Assembly (NCBI GenBank): GCA_025351005.1
Contig: JANXWS010000079.1
Coordinates: 1 to 59,265 of the forward strand
Length of the DNA stretch: 59,265 nucleotides
Source: Pseudomonadota bacterium
GTDB taxonomy: Bacteria > Pseudomonadota > Gammaproteobacteria > Steroidobacterales > Steroidobacteraceae
Direction: 5' to 3'
Position 1 is the stretch's first letter. Each line of letters opens with the position of its first letter. Below are positions 28,759 through 40,141 of the stretch, in pieces. The notes below the pieces were generated by a model that worked only from the letters and a program-made list of their open reading frames with translations, searched no databases and was not told where the DNA came from. The position numbers were made by a program, and so were the translations under genes.

Positions 28759-30756
28759 TCAAGCGCCGAGGGCGTGCTTCGCGACCGCGACGACTGCCGC
28801 GGCCGTGAAGCCGAAGTGCGGAAACAGGTCCTTGGCGGGCGCCGAGGCGCCGAAGCTGTCGATGCCGACGACGTGGTCACGGCGTCCGGTGTAGCGGCAC
28901 CAGTAGTCCCGCACGCCCGCCTCGACCGCGACGCAGGGCACGCCCGGCGGCAGTACCGTCGCCCGGTACTGGTCCGGCTGCGCGTCGAACAGCTGCGTCG
29001 CCGGCATCGAGACCACCCGTACGCGACGCCCGTCGGCACCGAGCGCGCGCGCCGCCTCGACCGCGAGCGCGACCTCGGAGCCGGTCGCAACCAGCACCAG
29101 CTCGGGCAGTCCGTTGCAATCGACGAGCACGTAGCCGCCGCGGCGTAGCTCACCCAGCTGCTCGGTCGAGCGCGCCTGGTGCGGCAGCGTCTGGCGCGTC
29201 AGCACGAGCCCGGTCGGCCCGCCGCGGCGCTCGATCGCGTCGATCCAGGCCGCATGCGCCTCGACCGCATCGCACGGCCGCCACAGCGTCATATTGGGTA
29301 TCAGCCGCAGCGAGGCGAGCTGTTCGATCGGCTGGTGGGTCGGGCCGTCTTCGCCGAGGCCGATCGAATCGTGCGTCCAGACGAAGATCGTCGGTAGCCG
29401 CATCAGCGCCGCCATGCGCACGGCGTTGCGGGCGTAGTCCGAGAATACTAGGAACGTGCCGCCGTAGGGCAGCAGCCCGCCGTGCAGCGTTATGCCGTTC
29501 AGCACGGCCGTCATGGCGAACTCGCGCACCCCGTACCAGACGTAGTTGCCGGCCGGATCCGCGCGCGTGATGCCCTTGGAGCTCGTCGTCCAGGTGTTGT
29601 TGGAACCGGTCAGGTCGGCGGAGCCGCCGAACAGCTCGGGCAGCCGCGGTCCGAAGGCGTTCAGGGCCGCCTGCGAGGACTGGCGCGTCGCGGACGCGCC
29701 GCCCTTGTCTTGCACGGCGGCCAGGGTCGCGGCGGCGAGCTCGTCCCAGCCCTCGGGGAGCCCGGCGCTGCTGCGGCGGTCGAACTCGGCGGCCAGCCCC
29801 GGGTAGCCCTTGCGGTACTCCTTCAGCAGGCGCAGCCACTTGTTCTCGGCGCGCTTGCCGCGCGCGCGCGCGTCCCATGCGCTCCGGACGTCGTCGGGCA
29901 CCTCGAACGCGGGGTAAGGCCAGTCGAGTGTCCGGCGCGCCGCCGCGACCTCGTCCGCCCCGAGCGGCGAGCCGTGGGTGGCCTCGGTGCCCTGCTTGTG
30001 CGGGGCGCCGAAGCCGATGATCGTCTTGCAGCACAGCAGCGACGGCTTGGCGGATTCGCGACGCGCCTTGCGGATCGCGCGGCCGATCGCCTCCGGATCG
30101 TGGCCGTCGATGGCACGGATCACCTGCCAGCCGTAGGCCTCGAAGCGCTTCGGCGTGTCGTCGGTGAACCAGCCTTGCACGTGGCCGTCGATCGAGATGC
30201 CATTGTCGTCGTAGAAGCAGATCAGTTTGCCTAGACCCAGCGTGCCGGCGAGCGAGCACGCCTCGTGCGATATTCCTTCCATCAGGCAGCCGTCGCCCAG
30301 GAACACGTAAGTGTGGTGGTCGACGAGCGTGAAGCCGGGCTGGTTGAAGGTCGCCGCCAGCACGCGCTCGGCGAGCGCCATGCCGACCGCGTTCGCGAGA
30401 CCCTGGCCGAGCGGCCCGGTGGTGGTCTCGATGCCGCGTGCCGGATCGCGTTCGGGGTGGCCCGGCGTGTGCGAACCGAGCTGCCGGAAACGCTTCAGCT
30501 CCTCGAGCGGCAGCGGGTAGCCGCACAGGTGCAGCAGCGAGTACAGCAGCATCGAGCCGTGGCCGTTCGACAGCACGAAGCGATCGCGGTCGATCCAGCG
30601 CGGATTGGCGGGATTGTGCTTGAGGAAGTCCCGCCACAGGACCTCCGCGATGTCGGCCATGCCCATCGGCATGCCGGGGTGCCCCGAGTTGGCCTGCTGA
30701 ACCGCGTCCATGCTGAGAAAGCGGAGCGCGTTCGCAAGCCGCCGACGATTCTGCAT
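28759..30756 (-). CDS. tkt: Transketolase
   Basis: ThDP-dependent enzyme of the pentose phosphate pathway, moving two-carbon ketol units. The 665-residue protein has [16 protein letters not shown], the [13 protein letters not shown] thiamine-binding motif with later NGISIDG, and [17 protein letters not shown], all typical. ATG 30756 has an AGGGTG ribosome site 6 bases upstream. It leads the leftward operon tkt-gap-pgk-pyk and is divergent from metK across 133 bases. Confidence 0.97.
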   Translation of the reverse strand: MQNRRRLANALRFLSMDAVQQANSGHPGMPMGMADIAEVLWRDFLKHNPANPRWIDRDRFVLSNGHGSMLLYSLLHLCGYPLPLEELKRFRQLGSHTPGHPERDPARGIETTTGPLGQGLANAVGMALAERVLAATFNQPGFTLVDHHTYVFLGDGCLMEGISHEACSLAGTLGLGKLICFYDDNGISIDGHVQGWFTDDTPKRFEAYGWQVIRAIDGHDPEAIGRAIRKARRESAKPSLLCCKTIIGFGAPHKQGTEATHGSPLGADEVAAARRTLDWPYPAFEVPDDVRSAWDARARGKRAENKWLRLLKEYRKGYPGLAAEFDRRSSAGLPEGWDELAAATLAAVQDKGGASATRQSSQAALNAFGPRLPELFGGSADLTGSNNTWTTSSKGITRADPAGNYVWYGVREFAMTAVLNGITLHGGLLPYGGTFLVFSDYARNAVRMAALMRLPTIFVWTHDSIGLGEDGPTHQPIEQLASLRLIPNMTLWRPCDAVEAHAAWIDAIERRGGPTGLVLTRQTLPHQARSTEQLGELRRGGYVLVDCNGLPELVLVATGSEVALAVEAARALGADGRRVRVVSMPATQLFDAQPDQYRATVLPPGVPCVAVEAGVRDYWCRYTGRRDHVVGIDSFGASAPAKDLFPHFGFTAAAVVAVAKHALGA

Positions 30757-30835
30757 GTGCTCACCCTTTTGCCCGGAGACCAGCCCGTCATTCTCTAATA
30801 CCGATCAATCAGGGGCAACGGCGTTGACGGCGCGG

Positions 30836-30841
30836 TATAAT
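30836..30841 (+). promoter_or_regulatory. -10 element of the metK promoter
   Basis: A perfect TATAAT in the tkt/metK divergent region, about 49 bases before the metK start. A TTGACG lies only 6 bases upstream of it, too close to serve as its -35. No SAM-binding leader is visible in front of metK. Confidence 0.5.
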
Positions 30842-30889
30842 TTTACGGTTGCACTACACGGAGGCGCCGGCGCGGCGCTCACCACCCCG

Positions 30890-32050
<1,161 letters not shown>

Positions 32051-32071
32051 GCCCGCTTTTCTCAACGTCCG

Positions 32072-32155
32072 GCCGAGGGGCGCTGCAGTGGATCCCGCGT
32101 CTGGACGCGGGGATCCGTCAGGCTCGGCGGGACGACCGAGCCGACAACGGCGCCC
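32072..32155 (+). promoter_or_regulatory. S-adenosylhomocysteine (SAH) riboswitch in front of ahcY
   Basis: The sequence CCGAGGGGCGCTGCAG at the 5' side and CAGGCTCGG and CAACGGCGCCC at the 3' side match the published SAH element pattern. P1 pairs GCCGAG (32072-32077) with CTCGGC (32123-32128). P2 is a long hairpin, 32090-32100 with 32105-32116, with one bulged G. The pseudoknot pairs GGGCGC (32078-32083) with GCGCCC (32150-32155). It ends 17 bases before the ahcY ribosome site. Known members turn on ahcY when SAH builds up. Confidence 0.93.
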
Positions 32156-32185
32156 GGTAATCTCTTGGACCTGAGGAGAGACTGG

Positions 32186-33598
32186 ATGAGCGCTGTAATC
32201 AAGGTGAAGAACGACTTTCACGTCGCGGACCTGCAGCTTGCCGCGTGGGGGCGCAAGGAAATCGCGATCGCCGAGACCGAGATGCCGGGCCTGATGGCGC
32301 TGCGCTCGGAATACGGCCCGCGGCAGCCGCTCGCGGGAGCCCGGATCGCCGGCTCGCTGCACATGACGATCCAGACCGCGGTGCTGATCGAGACGCTGAA
32401 GGCCTGTGGCGCGGACGTGCGCTGGGCCTCGTGCAATATCTACTCCACGCAGGACCACGCCGCGGCGGCGATCGTCGAGGCCGGCACGCCGGTATTCGCC
32501 TACAAGGGCGAGACGCTGAAGGACTACTGGGAGTACACGCACCGGATTTTCGAGTGGGGCGACGGTGCGACCGCGAACATGATCCTGGACGATGGCGGCG
32601 ACGCAACGCTGCTGGTGCACCTCGGCCTGCGGGCGGAAGGCGATGCCACGGTAATCGCGAAGCCCGGCAACGAGGAGGAGGAGGCGCTGTTTGCCGCGAT
32701 CGGGCAGCGGCTGAAGAGCAAGCCGGGCTACTACGCGGCGCTCGCACGGAGCATCCGCGGCGTCACCGAGGAGACGACGACCGGCGTGCACCGCCTTTAC
32801 CAGATGCAGAAGGACGGCCGGCTGCTGTTCCCGGCGATCAACGTCAACGACTCGGTCACCAAGTCGAAGTTCGACAACCTCTACGGCTGCCGCGAGTCAC
32901 TGGTCGACGCCATCAAGCGCGCCACCGACGTCATGATCGCCGGCAAGGTGGCGGTGGTCGCCGGCTACGGCGACGTCGGCAAGGGTTGCGCCGAGGCGCT
33001 CAAGGCGCTCGCCGCGCAGGTCTGGGTCACCGAGATCGATCCGATCTGCGCGCTGCAGGCGGTCATGGACGGCTACCGGGTCGTGACGATGGACTTCGCG
33101 GCCGATCGCGGCGACATCTTCGTCACCGCGACCGGCAACCTGCGCGTGATCGGCCATGACCACATGCGGCGGATGAAGCACAATGCGATCGTCTGCAACA
33201 TAGGCCACTTCGACTCCGAGATCGACATCGCGGGCCTCGCCGCGTACCAGTGGGACGAGATCAAGCCGCAGGTGGACCACGTCGTGTTTCCCGACGGCAA
33301 GCGCATCATCATTCTGGCCAAGGGCAGGCTCGTCAACCTCGGCTGCGCGACCGGCCATCCCTCGTTCGTGATGTCGAACTCGTTCTCGAACCAGACGCTC
33401 GCGCAGATCGAGCTCTGGACGCACGGCGCCTCGTACCGCAAGCAGGTGTACACACTGCCGAAGCAGCTCGACGAGCACGTCGCGCGGCTGCACCTGAAAA
33501 AACTCGGCGCCGAGCTGACGACGCTCTCCGCCGAACAGTCGGCCTACATCGGCGTGCCGGTCGCGGGCCCGTTCAAACCGGAGCACTACCGCTACTGA
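32186..33598 (+). CDS. ahcY: Adenosylhomocysteinase
   Basis: Hydrolyses S-adenosylhomocysteine to homocysteine and adenosine, removing the inhibitor of methyltransferases. The 470-residue protein starts at ATG 32186 with GAGGAG 7 bases upstream. The active-site [15 protein letters not shown] and NAD-binding [13 protein letters not shown] are intact, as is the C-terminal KPEHYRY. The long form, with the internal insertion of about 40 residues ([18 protein letters not shown] region), is typical of Proteobacteria. It is controlled by the SAH riboswitch directly upstream. metF, a common partner, is not next to it. Confidence 0.98.
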   Translation: MSAVIKVKNDFHVADLQLAAWGRKEIAIAETEMPGLMALRSEYGPRQPLAGARIAGSLHMTIQTAVLIETLKACGADVRWASCNIYSTQDHAAAAIVEAGTPVFAYKGETLKDYWEYTHRIFEWGDGATANMILDDGGDATLLVHLGLRAEGDATVIAKPGNEEEEALFAAIGQRLKSKPGYYAALARSIRGVTEETTTGVHRLYQMQKDGRLLFPAINVNDSVTKSKFDNLYGCRESLVDAIKRATDVMIAGKVAVVAGYGDVGKGCAEALKALAAQVWVTEIDPICALQAVMDGYRVVTMDFAADRGDIFVTATGNLRVIGHDHMRRMKHNAIVCNIGHFDSEIDIAGLAAYQWDEIKPQVDHVVFPDGKRIIILAKGRLVNLGCATGHPSFVMSNSFSNQTLAQIELWTHGASYRKQVYTLPKQLDEHVARLHLKKLGAELTTLSAEQSAYIGVPVAGPFKPEHYRY

Positions 33599-33627
33599 GG
33601 CCGGGAGCGCGTCGCGGGCCGCGCTTG

Positions 33628-33651
33628 TGGCCGGATGGCGACACCCGGCCA
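33628..33651 (+). terminator. Possible terminator hairpin after ahcY
   Basis: A 7-bp perfect stem (TGGCCGG with CCGGCCA) encloses a 10-base loop about 30 bases after the ahcY stop. It is followed by TGCTTCAT, only weakly T-rich. The rest of the 239-base gap to cpdA holds a short GC palindrome (33672-33685) and nothing I can assign. Confidence 0.3.
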
Positions 33652-33837
33652 TGCTTCATAATGCGGCAAAACGCGCCGCGGCGCGGTTTGCGCTGCGCGT
33701 GTCGCGGTCACTGTGCGGCACGTCAACCGCACTGCCTCTGGCGGCATGACCCGGTTCACCCTTGCGCGGCCGCGACGTTGCTATGCTGCTCCGCATCCGT
33801 CGCGCCACGCGCCGGACCTGCATCACGGGACCGGCGA

Positions 33838-34635
33838 GTGACCGACGCACCGATTCGCATTCTGCAGCTCACCGACTTGCACCTGTACGGCGACGCGGCC
33901 GGCCGGCTGCGCGGCGTCGCGACGCTAGCGGCGCTCGAGTCGGCGATTGCCGCCGCGCGCGCATCGGCCGCGCCGTGGCAGGCGCTGCTGCTGACCGGGG
34001 ATCTGGTGCAGGACGATCGCACCGGCTACGCCCGTGTCCGCGCGCTCTTCGGCGACTCGTCGGTGCCGGTCTACTGCATTCCCGGCAATCACGACGAGGT
34101 GGACGCGATGCAGGCGGAGCTCGCCGGGCCGCCGTTCCAGATCGGCGGCACGGCGCGGCACGGCGCCTGGACGCTCGTGATGCTCGACTCGTATCAGCGC
34201 GGCACGGCTGCGGGGCGGCTGTCGGCGGCCGAGCTCGCCCGGCTCGACGCCGCTCTCGCGGTCGCAGCGGATCGCCACGTGCTGGTCTGCCTGCACCATC
34301 ATCCGGTACTCGCCGGCAGCCGCTGGCTCGACCGGTCGGGACTCGAGAATCCCGATGCGCTGTTCGAGGTGCTCGACCGCCACAACAACGTACGCGTGCT
34401 GCTGTGGGGCCACGTCCACCAGTCCTCCGAGGCCCTCCGTCGCGGCGTGCGACTGATGTCGACGCCGTCGACCTGCGCGCAGTTCGAGCCGTACTCCGAC
34501 AGCTTCGCCGTCGACGTGCGCCCGCCCGGCTTCCGCTGGCTCGATCTGCACGCCGACGGCCGAGTCGAAACGGCGGTCGTCTGGGTCGGCGAGGCTCTGG
34601 AGCAGCCGTCCGAGCGTCGCGCCCGCCCGGCCTAG
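33838..34635 (+). CDS. cpdA: 3',5'-cyclic-AMP phosphodiesterase CpdA
   Basis: Class III calcineurin-like phosphodiesterase that hydrolyses cAMP. Metal-binding motifs appear in order: QLTDLHLY, GDLVQDD, GNHDEV, LHHHPV and GHVHQS, spaced as in CpdA. The length is 265 residues from GTG 33838. The C-terminal domain ends FRWLDLHADGRVET, typical of CpdA. It is convergent with the rubredoxin gene, meeting almost end to end. I cannot exclude a related metallophosphoesterase with another substrate. Confidence 0.85.
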   Translation: MTDAPIRILQLTDLHLYGDAAGRLRGVATLAALESAIAAARASAAPWQALLLTGDLVQDDRTGYARVRALFGDSSVPVYCIPGNHDEVDAMQAELAGPPFQIGGTARHGAWTLVMLDSYQRGTAAGRLSAAELARLDAALAVAADRHVLVCLHHHPVLAGSRWLDRSGLENPDALFEVLDRHNNVRVLLWGHVHQSSEALRRGVRLMSTPSTCAQFEPYSDSFAVDVRPPGFRWLDLHADGRVETAVVWVGEALEQPSERRARPA

Positions 34636-34808
34636 ATCTCGATCATCTCGTAGTCGTCCTTGCTGGCGCCGCAGTCGGGACAGCTCCAGTCGGCGGGCAC
34701 GTCGCTCCAGCGCGTTCCCGGCGGAACGCCGTGATCCGGGTCACCGTCTGCCTCGAGGTAGAGGTGCCCGCAGATCACGCAAATCCAAGTCTTGAGCCCG
34801 TTTTGCAT
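34632..34808 (-). CDS. Rubredoxin
   Basis: A 58-residue one-iron electron carrier. The Fe(SCys)4 ligands are in CVICGHLY and [12 protein letters not shown]; the loop between them contains the usual [13 protein letters not shown] start at ATG 34806-34808 (MQNGLKTW). It is divergent from hemL by 82 bases. In Pseudomonas a rubredoxin gene also lies near hemL, with thiD and thiE between them; those are absent here. Its stop overlaps the end of cpdA by 4 bases. Confidence 0.95.
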   Translation of the reverse strand: MQNGLKTWICVICGHLYLEADGDPDHGVPPGTRWSDVPADWSCPDCGASKDDYEMIEI

Positions 34809-34890
34809 CCGCTCGCTCCGGCGCTCGCCCGACGTCGCGGCCGGTACCGTCGACGCGCCTCGCACCGTAGACTGTCGGGCGGAGGTGCCC

Positions 34891-36177
34891 GTGCCCAGCT
34901 CCCACGAACTGTATCAGGAAGCCTGCCGCTACATACCGGGCGGCGTGAACTCGCCGGTGCGCGCGTTTCACGGCGTCGGCGGCGAGCCGGTGTTCATCAC
35001 CCGGGCCGCCGGACCGTTCCTGTGGTCGGCGGATGGCGCGCGCTACGTTGACTACGTGGGCTCGTGGGGACCGGCCGTGCTCGGGCACGCGGATCCGCAC
35101 GTGGTCCGCGCCGTGCAGGCGGCGGCGGCCGACGGCCTGTCCTTCGGTGCACCGACGGCGATCGAGACCGAGATCGCGCGCCTGATCTGCCGGCTCGTGC
35201 CGTCGATCGAGCTGGTGCGCATGGTGAGCTCCGGCACCGAGGCGACGATGAGCGCCATCCGCCTTGCGCGCGGCTTCACGGGCCGCGACAAGATCGTCAA
35301 GTTCGAGGGCTGCTACCACGGCCACTCCGACTCGCTGCTCGTCAAGGCCGGCTCGGGCCTGCTGACACTCGGCGTGCCGACCTCGCCGGGCGTGCCCGCA
35401 GGCACGGCCGCGGACACGCTGACGCTCGCCTTCAACGACCCCGCCCAGGTGCGTGCGGCGTTTCGCTCCTGTGGCGCCGAGATCGCCTGCGTCATCGTCG
35501 AGCCCGTGGCCGGCAACATGAACTGCATCCCGCCGGCGCCCGGGTTCCTCGAGTGCCTGCGCGAGGAATGCACGCGCCACGGCGCGCTGCTGATCTTCGA
35601 CGAGGTCATGACGGGATTCCGCGTCGCGCTCGGCGGTGCGCAGTCGCTGTACGGCATTCGCCCGGACCTGACGACGCTCGGCAAGATCGTCGGCGGCGGC
35701 ATGCCGGTCGGCGCCTTCGGCGGCCGCCGCGACATCATGCAGCGCATATCGCCGCTCGGCCCGGTCTACCAGGCCGGCACGCTGTCGGGCAACCCGGTGG
35801 CGATGGCGGCCGGCCTGACGACGCTGCGAGCGCTCGAGTCGCCGGGGTTCCACCAGCGTCTCGCGGCGACCACGGAGCAACTCGTGACCGGTCTCGCCGC
35901 CGCCGCGCGTGCCGCTCGCGTGCCGCTCGCGACCAACCACGTCTGCGGCATGTTCGGCTTGTTCTTCACCGATGCGCCGCGCGTGACCTGCTACGCCGAG
36001 GCCACCCGCTGCGACGTCGAGCGGTTCAGGCGCTTCTTCCACGCGATGCTCAGGGACGGCGTGTACCTCGCGCCATCCGCGTTCGAGGCCGGCTTCGTCT
36101 CCGCCGCGCACGGCGCGGCGGAAATCGAGGCGACGCTGGTCGCGGCACGCCGCTCCTTCGCCGCGGTCGCCGGCTGA
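34891..36177 (+). CDS. hemL: Glutamate-1-semialdehyde 2,1-aminomutase
   Basis: PLP enzyme that makes 5-aminolevulinate in the C5 haem pathway. The catalytic Lys265 lies in [14 protein letters not shown], the same number as in E. coli. [16 protein letters not shown] and [11 protein letters not shown] are conserved. Two in-frame GTG codons are near the start; GTG 34891 has GGAGG 5 bases upstream, giving 428 residues. It is followed after 14 bases by a GT9 gene, likely co-transcribed. Confidence 0.97.
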   Translation: MPSSHELYQEACRYIPGGVNSPVRAFHGVGGEPVFITRAAGPFLWSADGARYVDYVGSWGPAVLGHADPHVVRAVQAAAADGLSFGAPTAIETEIARLICRLVPSIELVRMVSSGTEATMSAIRLARGFTGRDKIVKFEGCYHGHSDSLLVKAGSGLLTLGVPTSPGVPAGTAADTLTLAFNDPAQVRAAFRSCGAEIACVIVEPVAGNMNCIPPAPGFLECLREECTRHGALLIFDEVMTGFRVALGGAQSLYGIRPDLTTLGKIVGGGMPVGAFGGRRDIMQRISPLGPVYQAGTLSGNPVAMAAGLTTLRALESPGFHQRLAATTEQLVTGLAAAARAARVPLATNHVCGMFGLFFTDAPRVTCYAEATRCDVERFRRFFHAMLRDGVYLAPSAFEAGFVSAAHGAAEIEATLVAARRSFAAVAG

Positions 36178-36191
36178 GTGCGGCGGCGCGC

Positions 36192-37229
36192 ATGGCCGGC
36201 AGCCGGCGGCCGCTCCTGATGCGTTGCGGCGCCTTCGGCGACATGGTGCTGCTGACGCCGCTGATCCGCGAACTCGCCGCGCGCTTCGGCACGCCGGTCG
36301 ATCTGGTCTCCTCGGGTGTCTGGACCCGGCCGCTGCTCGAGGGCCAGCCGGGCGTCGGCGACCTGTACCTGGTGCGCAGCCGCCGCCGCCCGTACCTCGT
36401 CAGTCCCGACCAGTGGCGCCTGGTTCGCGACCTGCGCCGGCGTGGCACCGGCCCGACATGGTTCCTCGACCCTGGCGGCGTCGGCAAGCAGCTGCTGGCG
36501 CGCGCAGGCATCGGCGCCGAGTGGATCGTCGACGCCGCCAGCCTGCCGGCCAAGAGCGGTGAGCACTACGTCGAGCGTTTCTGGCGAATCGGCGCGACGA
36601 TGCCGCCGGCGCTCGAGCGGCCGCCGCCGGCGCCGCCGGCGCACGCCGTGGACGGTGCCGTGCTCGAGGTGGCGGAGCCCTGCCGCCGCGATCTCGACCG
36701 CTGGCTCGAGGGACTCGGCCTCGCCGGTCGCCGCCTGCTGCTCGTGCAGGCCGGCAACAAGCGCACGATGCGGCGCGGCGACCGCCGTCGCGCCAGCAAC
36801 ACGAAGTATTGGCCGGAGCAGCGGTGGGCCGCGGTCGTCGATGCGATGGTGGCGCGCTGCCCGGCGCACGCGATCCTGCTGCTCGGCGTGCCGGGCGAGC
36901 ACGCGCTCAACGAGGACATCATTCGCCACGCGCACGCCACCAGCGCCGTCAACGTTGCCGGCGACCTGCCGATTCCGCGCCTGCTCGCGCTCCTCGAGCG
37001 CGCCGAGGCGATGGTCGCGGTCGACACCGGCCCGGCCCACGCGGCGGCCGCGGTCGGGCTGCCGCTCGTCGTGCTGTTCGGCGCTGCCGATCCCGCGCTC
37101 TACCGGCCGTGGGGCGCGCCCGGGGCCGCGCTCCGCTGCGTACGCGCCGCCCCGCCGGGTCCGCTTGAGGGGCTCGCCGCGGCGCCGGTGATCGCCGCCT
37201 TCGGATCGCTGCCGCTGCGCAATGCCTGA
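36192..37229 (+). CDS. Glycosyltransferase family 9 protein (heptosyltransferase-like)
   Basis: A 345-residue GT-B fold enzyme of the ADP-heptose:LPS heptosyltransferase family. The N-terminal LLMRCGAFGDMVLLTPLI holds the catalytic Asp, and AVDTGPAHAAAAVGLPLVVLFG is the donor-binding site. An Arg-rich stretch (RTMRRGDRRRAS, around residue 195) interrupts the usual WP segment. It is alone with hemL and CPBP genes, away from the main LPS group near 51-57 kb. Which core sugar it adds is unknown. Confidence 0.85.
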   Translation: MAGSRRPLLMRCGAFGDMVLLTPLIRELAARFGTPVDLVSSGVWTRPLLEGQPGVGDLYLVRSRRRPYLVSPDQWRLVRDLRRRGTGPTWFLDPGGVGKQLLARAGIGAEWIVDAASLPAKSGEHYVERFWRIGATMPPALERPPPAPPAHAVDGAVLEVAEPCRRDLDRWLEGLGLAGRRLLLVQAGNKRTMRRGDRRRASNTKYWPEQRWAAVVDAMVARCPAHAILLLGVPGEHALNEDIIRHAHATSAVNVAGDLPIPRLLALLERAEAMVAVDTGPAHAAAAVGLPLVVLFGAADPALYRPWGAPGAALRCVRAAPPGPLEGLAAAPVIAAFGSLPLRNA

Positions 37230-37282
37230 GCGCCAGGACGGGCGCGGTTGTCGGCGTTACCGGCCTCGCGTACCGTCGCCGC

Positions 37283-38173
37283 ATGCGCACCTTCGGCTGG
37301 TTCATGATGGCGATCGTCGGCGCGCTGCTGGCCGCGGCGCTGCTCGCCTATCCGCTCTACCTGCTGATCCACCCGCTCGAACCGGCGTGGTGGTTCGACA
37401 AGATCGCGACACGGCTCTTCCAGCTGCTGCTGCTGGGCGCCGTGGTGCTGCTCGTGCGCAACCTGCAGCTGACGTCCAGGCGCGACTGGGGCTACGGCGC
37501 GCCGCGGCCACGCTGGTTGCGACAGTTCGCGGTCGGGCTGGTCGCAGGGCTCGCGACGATGCTGCCGGCCTCGCTCTCGATGATTTTGCTCGGCGCGCGG
37601 GTCGTCGACTCCGGGCTGACCGCGAGCGCGCTCGGGCATGCATTGCTCGTCGGGCTCGGATCCGGCCTCGCGGTCGGCTTCCTCGAGGAGACGTTCTTCC
37701 GCGGCCTGATGCAGGGTGCGGTGGTGCGCGACATGCGGCGGCCGCTGCCCGGCATCGTGCTGGTGGCGCTGGTCTACGCGGCGCTGCACTTCCTCGCGCG
37801 TGCGCGGATTCCGCACGAGCAGGTGAGCTGGCACAGTGGCCTCGACCTGCTCATGGGCGTGCTCGCTAACTTCGCCGCGCCGGCCGGCATCATCGATTCG
37901 TTCCTGGCGCTGCTCGCGGTCGGTGTGCTGCTGGGGTTGACCGCCTGGTGGACCGGCAGCATCGCGCTGGCCGCCGGCCTGCACGCCGGCTGGGTGTGGA
38001 TGATGCGTGCGACGGTCGGCACGACGTCTCTGGGCACGGGCACGCCGATGCAGTGGCTGATCAGCCGGTCCGACGGCTACACGGGCTGGCTCGTGGTCGG
38101 CTGGACGCTCGCGATCACGCTCGCGCTCGTCCTCTGCCGCGGTCGCTTGCGCGGCTGGCGCCGCCTCGCCTGA
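37283..38173 (+). CDS. CPBP family intramembrane glutamic endopeptidase
   Basis: A 296-residue membrane protein with about eight hydrophobic segments. The Abi/CaaX-protease motifs are visible: FLEETFFRG (EExxxR), LVYAALHFL with the second-motif His, and AAGLHAGWVW for the third. Such proteases include prenyl-protein and bacteriocin-immunity types; the substrate is unknown. It is 53 bases downstream of the GT9 gene and convergent with the LON-domain gene (7-base gap). Confidence 0.87.
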   Translation: MRTFGWFMMAIVGALLAAALLAYPLYLLIHPLEPAWWFDKIATRLFQLLLLGAVVLLVRNLQLTSRRDWGYGAPRPRWLRQFAVGLVAGLATMLPASLSMILLGARVVDSGLTASALGHALLVGLGSGLAVGFLEETFFRGLMQGAVVRDMRRPLPGIVLVALVYAALHFLARARIPHEQVSWHSGLDLLMGVLANFAAPAGIIDSFLALLAVGVLLGLTAWWTGSIALAAGLHAGWVWMMRATVGTTSLGTGTPMQWLISRSDGYTGWLVVGWTLAITLALVLCRGRLRGWRRLA

Positions 38174-38180
38174 CGCCTCG

Positions 38181-38780
38181 TCAGGCGTTTGTGTCGGCCG
38201 GGCCGAGCTTGATCAGCGGCGCGAGGTAACGTAACCGCTCGACCGGGTCCTGCAGCTCGAGCAGGGACTGCTTGACCGACGGCTCCAGCGGCGCGAGCTC
38301 CGCGAGGCGGTTGCCGACCCAGGCGGCATCGCCCCAGCGTGGCGCGACCCGCTCGTAAAGGGCGCCGAGCTCCGGGTAGAGGCGCCGCAGCGCCTCAAGC
38401 AGGTGCGCGCAGTCCTCCGGCACCGGTCTCACCGCGTCGGCGGCGAGGTCGGCCACGTCGCCGACATTGAGGCCGTTGTCCTGGCGCCAGGCGCGCAGCA
38501 CGCGCAATCGTCCGGAGCCTTCGCAGGTCAGGCCGAGCAGGCCGTCCTCGAGCCGGTCGAAGTCGACGATGCGGGCCTCGGTACCGACCGCCGCGGTCGT
38601 CAGCGCGCCACTGCCCGCCTCCTTGCCTGCGACGATGAGCACCACGGCGAAGCTGCTGCCGTCCTTCAGGCAGCGGCTGACCATCTCGACGTAGCGCGGC
38701 TCGAAGATCCGCAGCGACAGCGGCCCGCCCGGGAACAGCACCGTGCCGAGCGGAAACAGCGGCAGCGTGCGATTGCTCAA
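38181..38780 (-). CDS. LON peptidase substrate-binding domain protein
   Basis: A 199-residue stand-alone Lon N-terminal domain, lacking the AAA and protease parts. LPLFPLGTVLFPGGPLSLRIFEPRY is the family N-terminus (quoted in pieces: LPLFPLGTVLFPG, LRIFEPRYVEM). The C-terminal half is helical. It may bind unfolded proteins. Its start overlaps the mpl stop by 4 bases, so it is translated with mpl. Confidence 0.9.
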   Translation of the reverse strand: MSNRTLPLFPLGTVLFPGGPLSLRIFEPRYVEMVSRCLKDGSSFAVVLIVAGKEAGSGALTTAAVGTEARIVDFDRLEDGLLGLTCEGSGRLRVLRAWRQDNGLNVGDVADLAADAVRPVPEDCAHLLEALRRLYPELGALYERVAPRWGDAAWVGNRLAELAPLEPSVKQSLLELQDPVERLRYLAPLIKLGPADTNA

Positions 38781-40141
38781 ACGCCGCGGCCGAGCAGCAC
38801 GAGCAGCCGCTCGTGCAGACCTCCGAATCCACCGTTGCTCATCAGGAGCACGTGGTCGCCGCTCGTTGCCTCGGCCGCGACCGCGGCGGCGAGCCGGTCA
38901 ACGTCGTCGTGCACGCGCCCGCGCGTGCCCAGCGCACCGGCAACCGTCGCCAGGTCCCAGCCGAGGCCCGGCGGCTGAAACAGGAACACCTGGTCGGCCG
39001 CCGCCAGCGAACCGGCCAGCGTGTCGCGGTGCACGCCCATGCGCATCGTCGCCGAGCGCGGTTCGAGCACGGCAAGGATCCGCGCGCTGCCGGCGCGCGC
39101 GCGCAGCGCGCGGAGCGTGGCTTCGATCGCGGTCGGGTGATGCGCGAAGTCGTCGTAGACGGTGACGCCGCGCACCACGCCGCGCACTTCCATCCGCCGC
39201 CGCGCGTTCCGGAACGAGGCTAGCGAATCAAGGGCGGTCGCCGGCGGGACGCCGACGTGGCGGGCGGCGAGCAGCGCGGCGAGCGCATTCTCGGCGTTGT
39301 GGGCGCCGATCAGCTGCCAGCGCGCCTGCCCGATGCGCAGGCCCTCGTGCCAGACCTCGAATTCCGACCAGTCGGGCACGAGCGGGCGCACCTGCCACGC
39401 GGCCGGCGCCGCCCGGCCGAAGGCCTCGCAGGGCGTCCAGGCGCCGAGCGCGAGCGTGCTCGCGAGCTCGGCGTCGGCGGCGTTGACGATCAGCCGCCCC
39501 TCGCCCGGCACCGTGCGCACCAGCTGGTGGAACATCCGCCGGATGCTCTCGATGTCCGGGTAAATGTCGGCGTGGTCGTACTCGAGGTTGTTGAGGATCG
39601 CGGTGCGCGGCCGGTAGTGGACGAACTTGGCGCGCTTGTCGAAGAAGGCGGTGTCGTACTCGTCCGCCTCGACGACGAAGTACGGTGCGCTGCCGAGGCG
39701 CGCCGACGCGGCAAAGTTGCCGGGTACGCCGCCGATCAGGAATCCCGGCCGCAAACCCGCGCGCTCGAGCATCCAGGTGAGCAGGCAGGCGGTCGTCGTC
39801 TTGCCGTGGGTGCCGGCGACCGCGAGCACCCAACGATCGCGAAGCACGTGGCGCGCCAGCCAGGCGGGCCCTGAGGTGTACTGCAGGTCGCTGTTCAGCA
39901 GCGCCTCGACGGCCGGATTGCCGCGCGAGAGCGCGTTGCCGACCACGACGATGTCCGGGGCCGGCTGCAGCTGCGCCGCGTCCCAGCCCTCGGTCAACCG
40001 AATGCCAAGCTCTTCGAGCTGCGTGCTCATCGGCGGATAGACGTTCTGGTCCGAGCCGCTGACCTCGTGGCCCGCTTCGCTCGCGAGCGCCGCGATGCCG
40101 CCCATGAACGTGCCGCAGATGCCGAGGATGTGGACGCGCAT
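38777..40141 (-). CDS. mpl: UDP-N-acetylmuramate:L-alanyl-gamma-D-glutamyl-meso-diaminopimelate ligase
   Basis: Recycles murein tripeptide onto UDP-MurNAc. It begins MRVHILGICGTFMGGIAALA and has the ATP loop GTHGKTTTACLL, the EADEYDTAFFDKRAKF block that separates Mpl from MurC, and DDFAHHPTAIEATL. The length is 454 residues from ATG 40141. The start shares its A with the stop of the upstream membrane protein gene (TGATG), so translation is coupled. The longer open frame upstream is an artefact. Confidence 0.96.
   Translation of the reverse strand: MRVHILGICGTFMGGIAALASEAGHEVSGSDQNVYPPMSTQLEELGIRLTEGWDAAQLQPAPDIVVVGNALSRGNPAVEALLNSDLQYTSGPAWLARHVLRDRWVLAVAGTHGKTTTACLLTWMLERAGLRPGFLIGGVPGNFAASARLGSAPYFVVEADEYDTAFFDKRAKFVHYRPRTAILNNLEYDHADIYPDIESIRRMFHQLVRTVPGEGRLIVNAADAELASTLALGAWTPCEAFGRAAPAAWQVRPLVPDWSEFEVWHEGLRIGQARWQLIGAHNAENALAALLAARHVGVPPATALDSLASFRNARRRMEVRGVVRGVTVYDDFAHHPTAIEATLRALRARAGSARILAVLEPRSATMRMGVHRDTLAGSLAAADQVFLFQPPGLGWDLATVAGALGTRGRVHDDVDRLAAAVAAEATSGDHVLLMSNGGFGGLHERLLVLLGRGV

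Noticed and set aside
30824-30841. TTGACG plus TATAAT in front of metK as a paired promoter
   Set aside because: The spacer is only 6 bases, so the two hexamers cannot be used together; only the -10 is kept.
33672-33685. 14-base perfect GC palindrome between ahcY and cpdA, flanked by AAAA and GTTT
   Set aside because: It has no loop and sits in a region where GC palindromes arise by chance; no paired second copy or linked regulator was seen.
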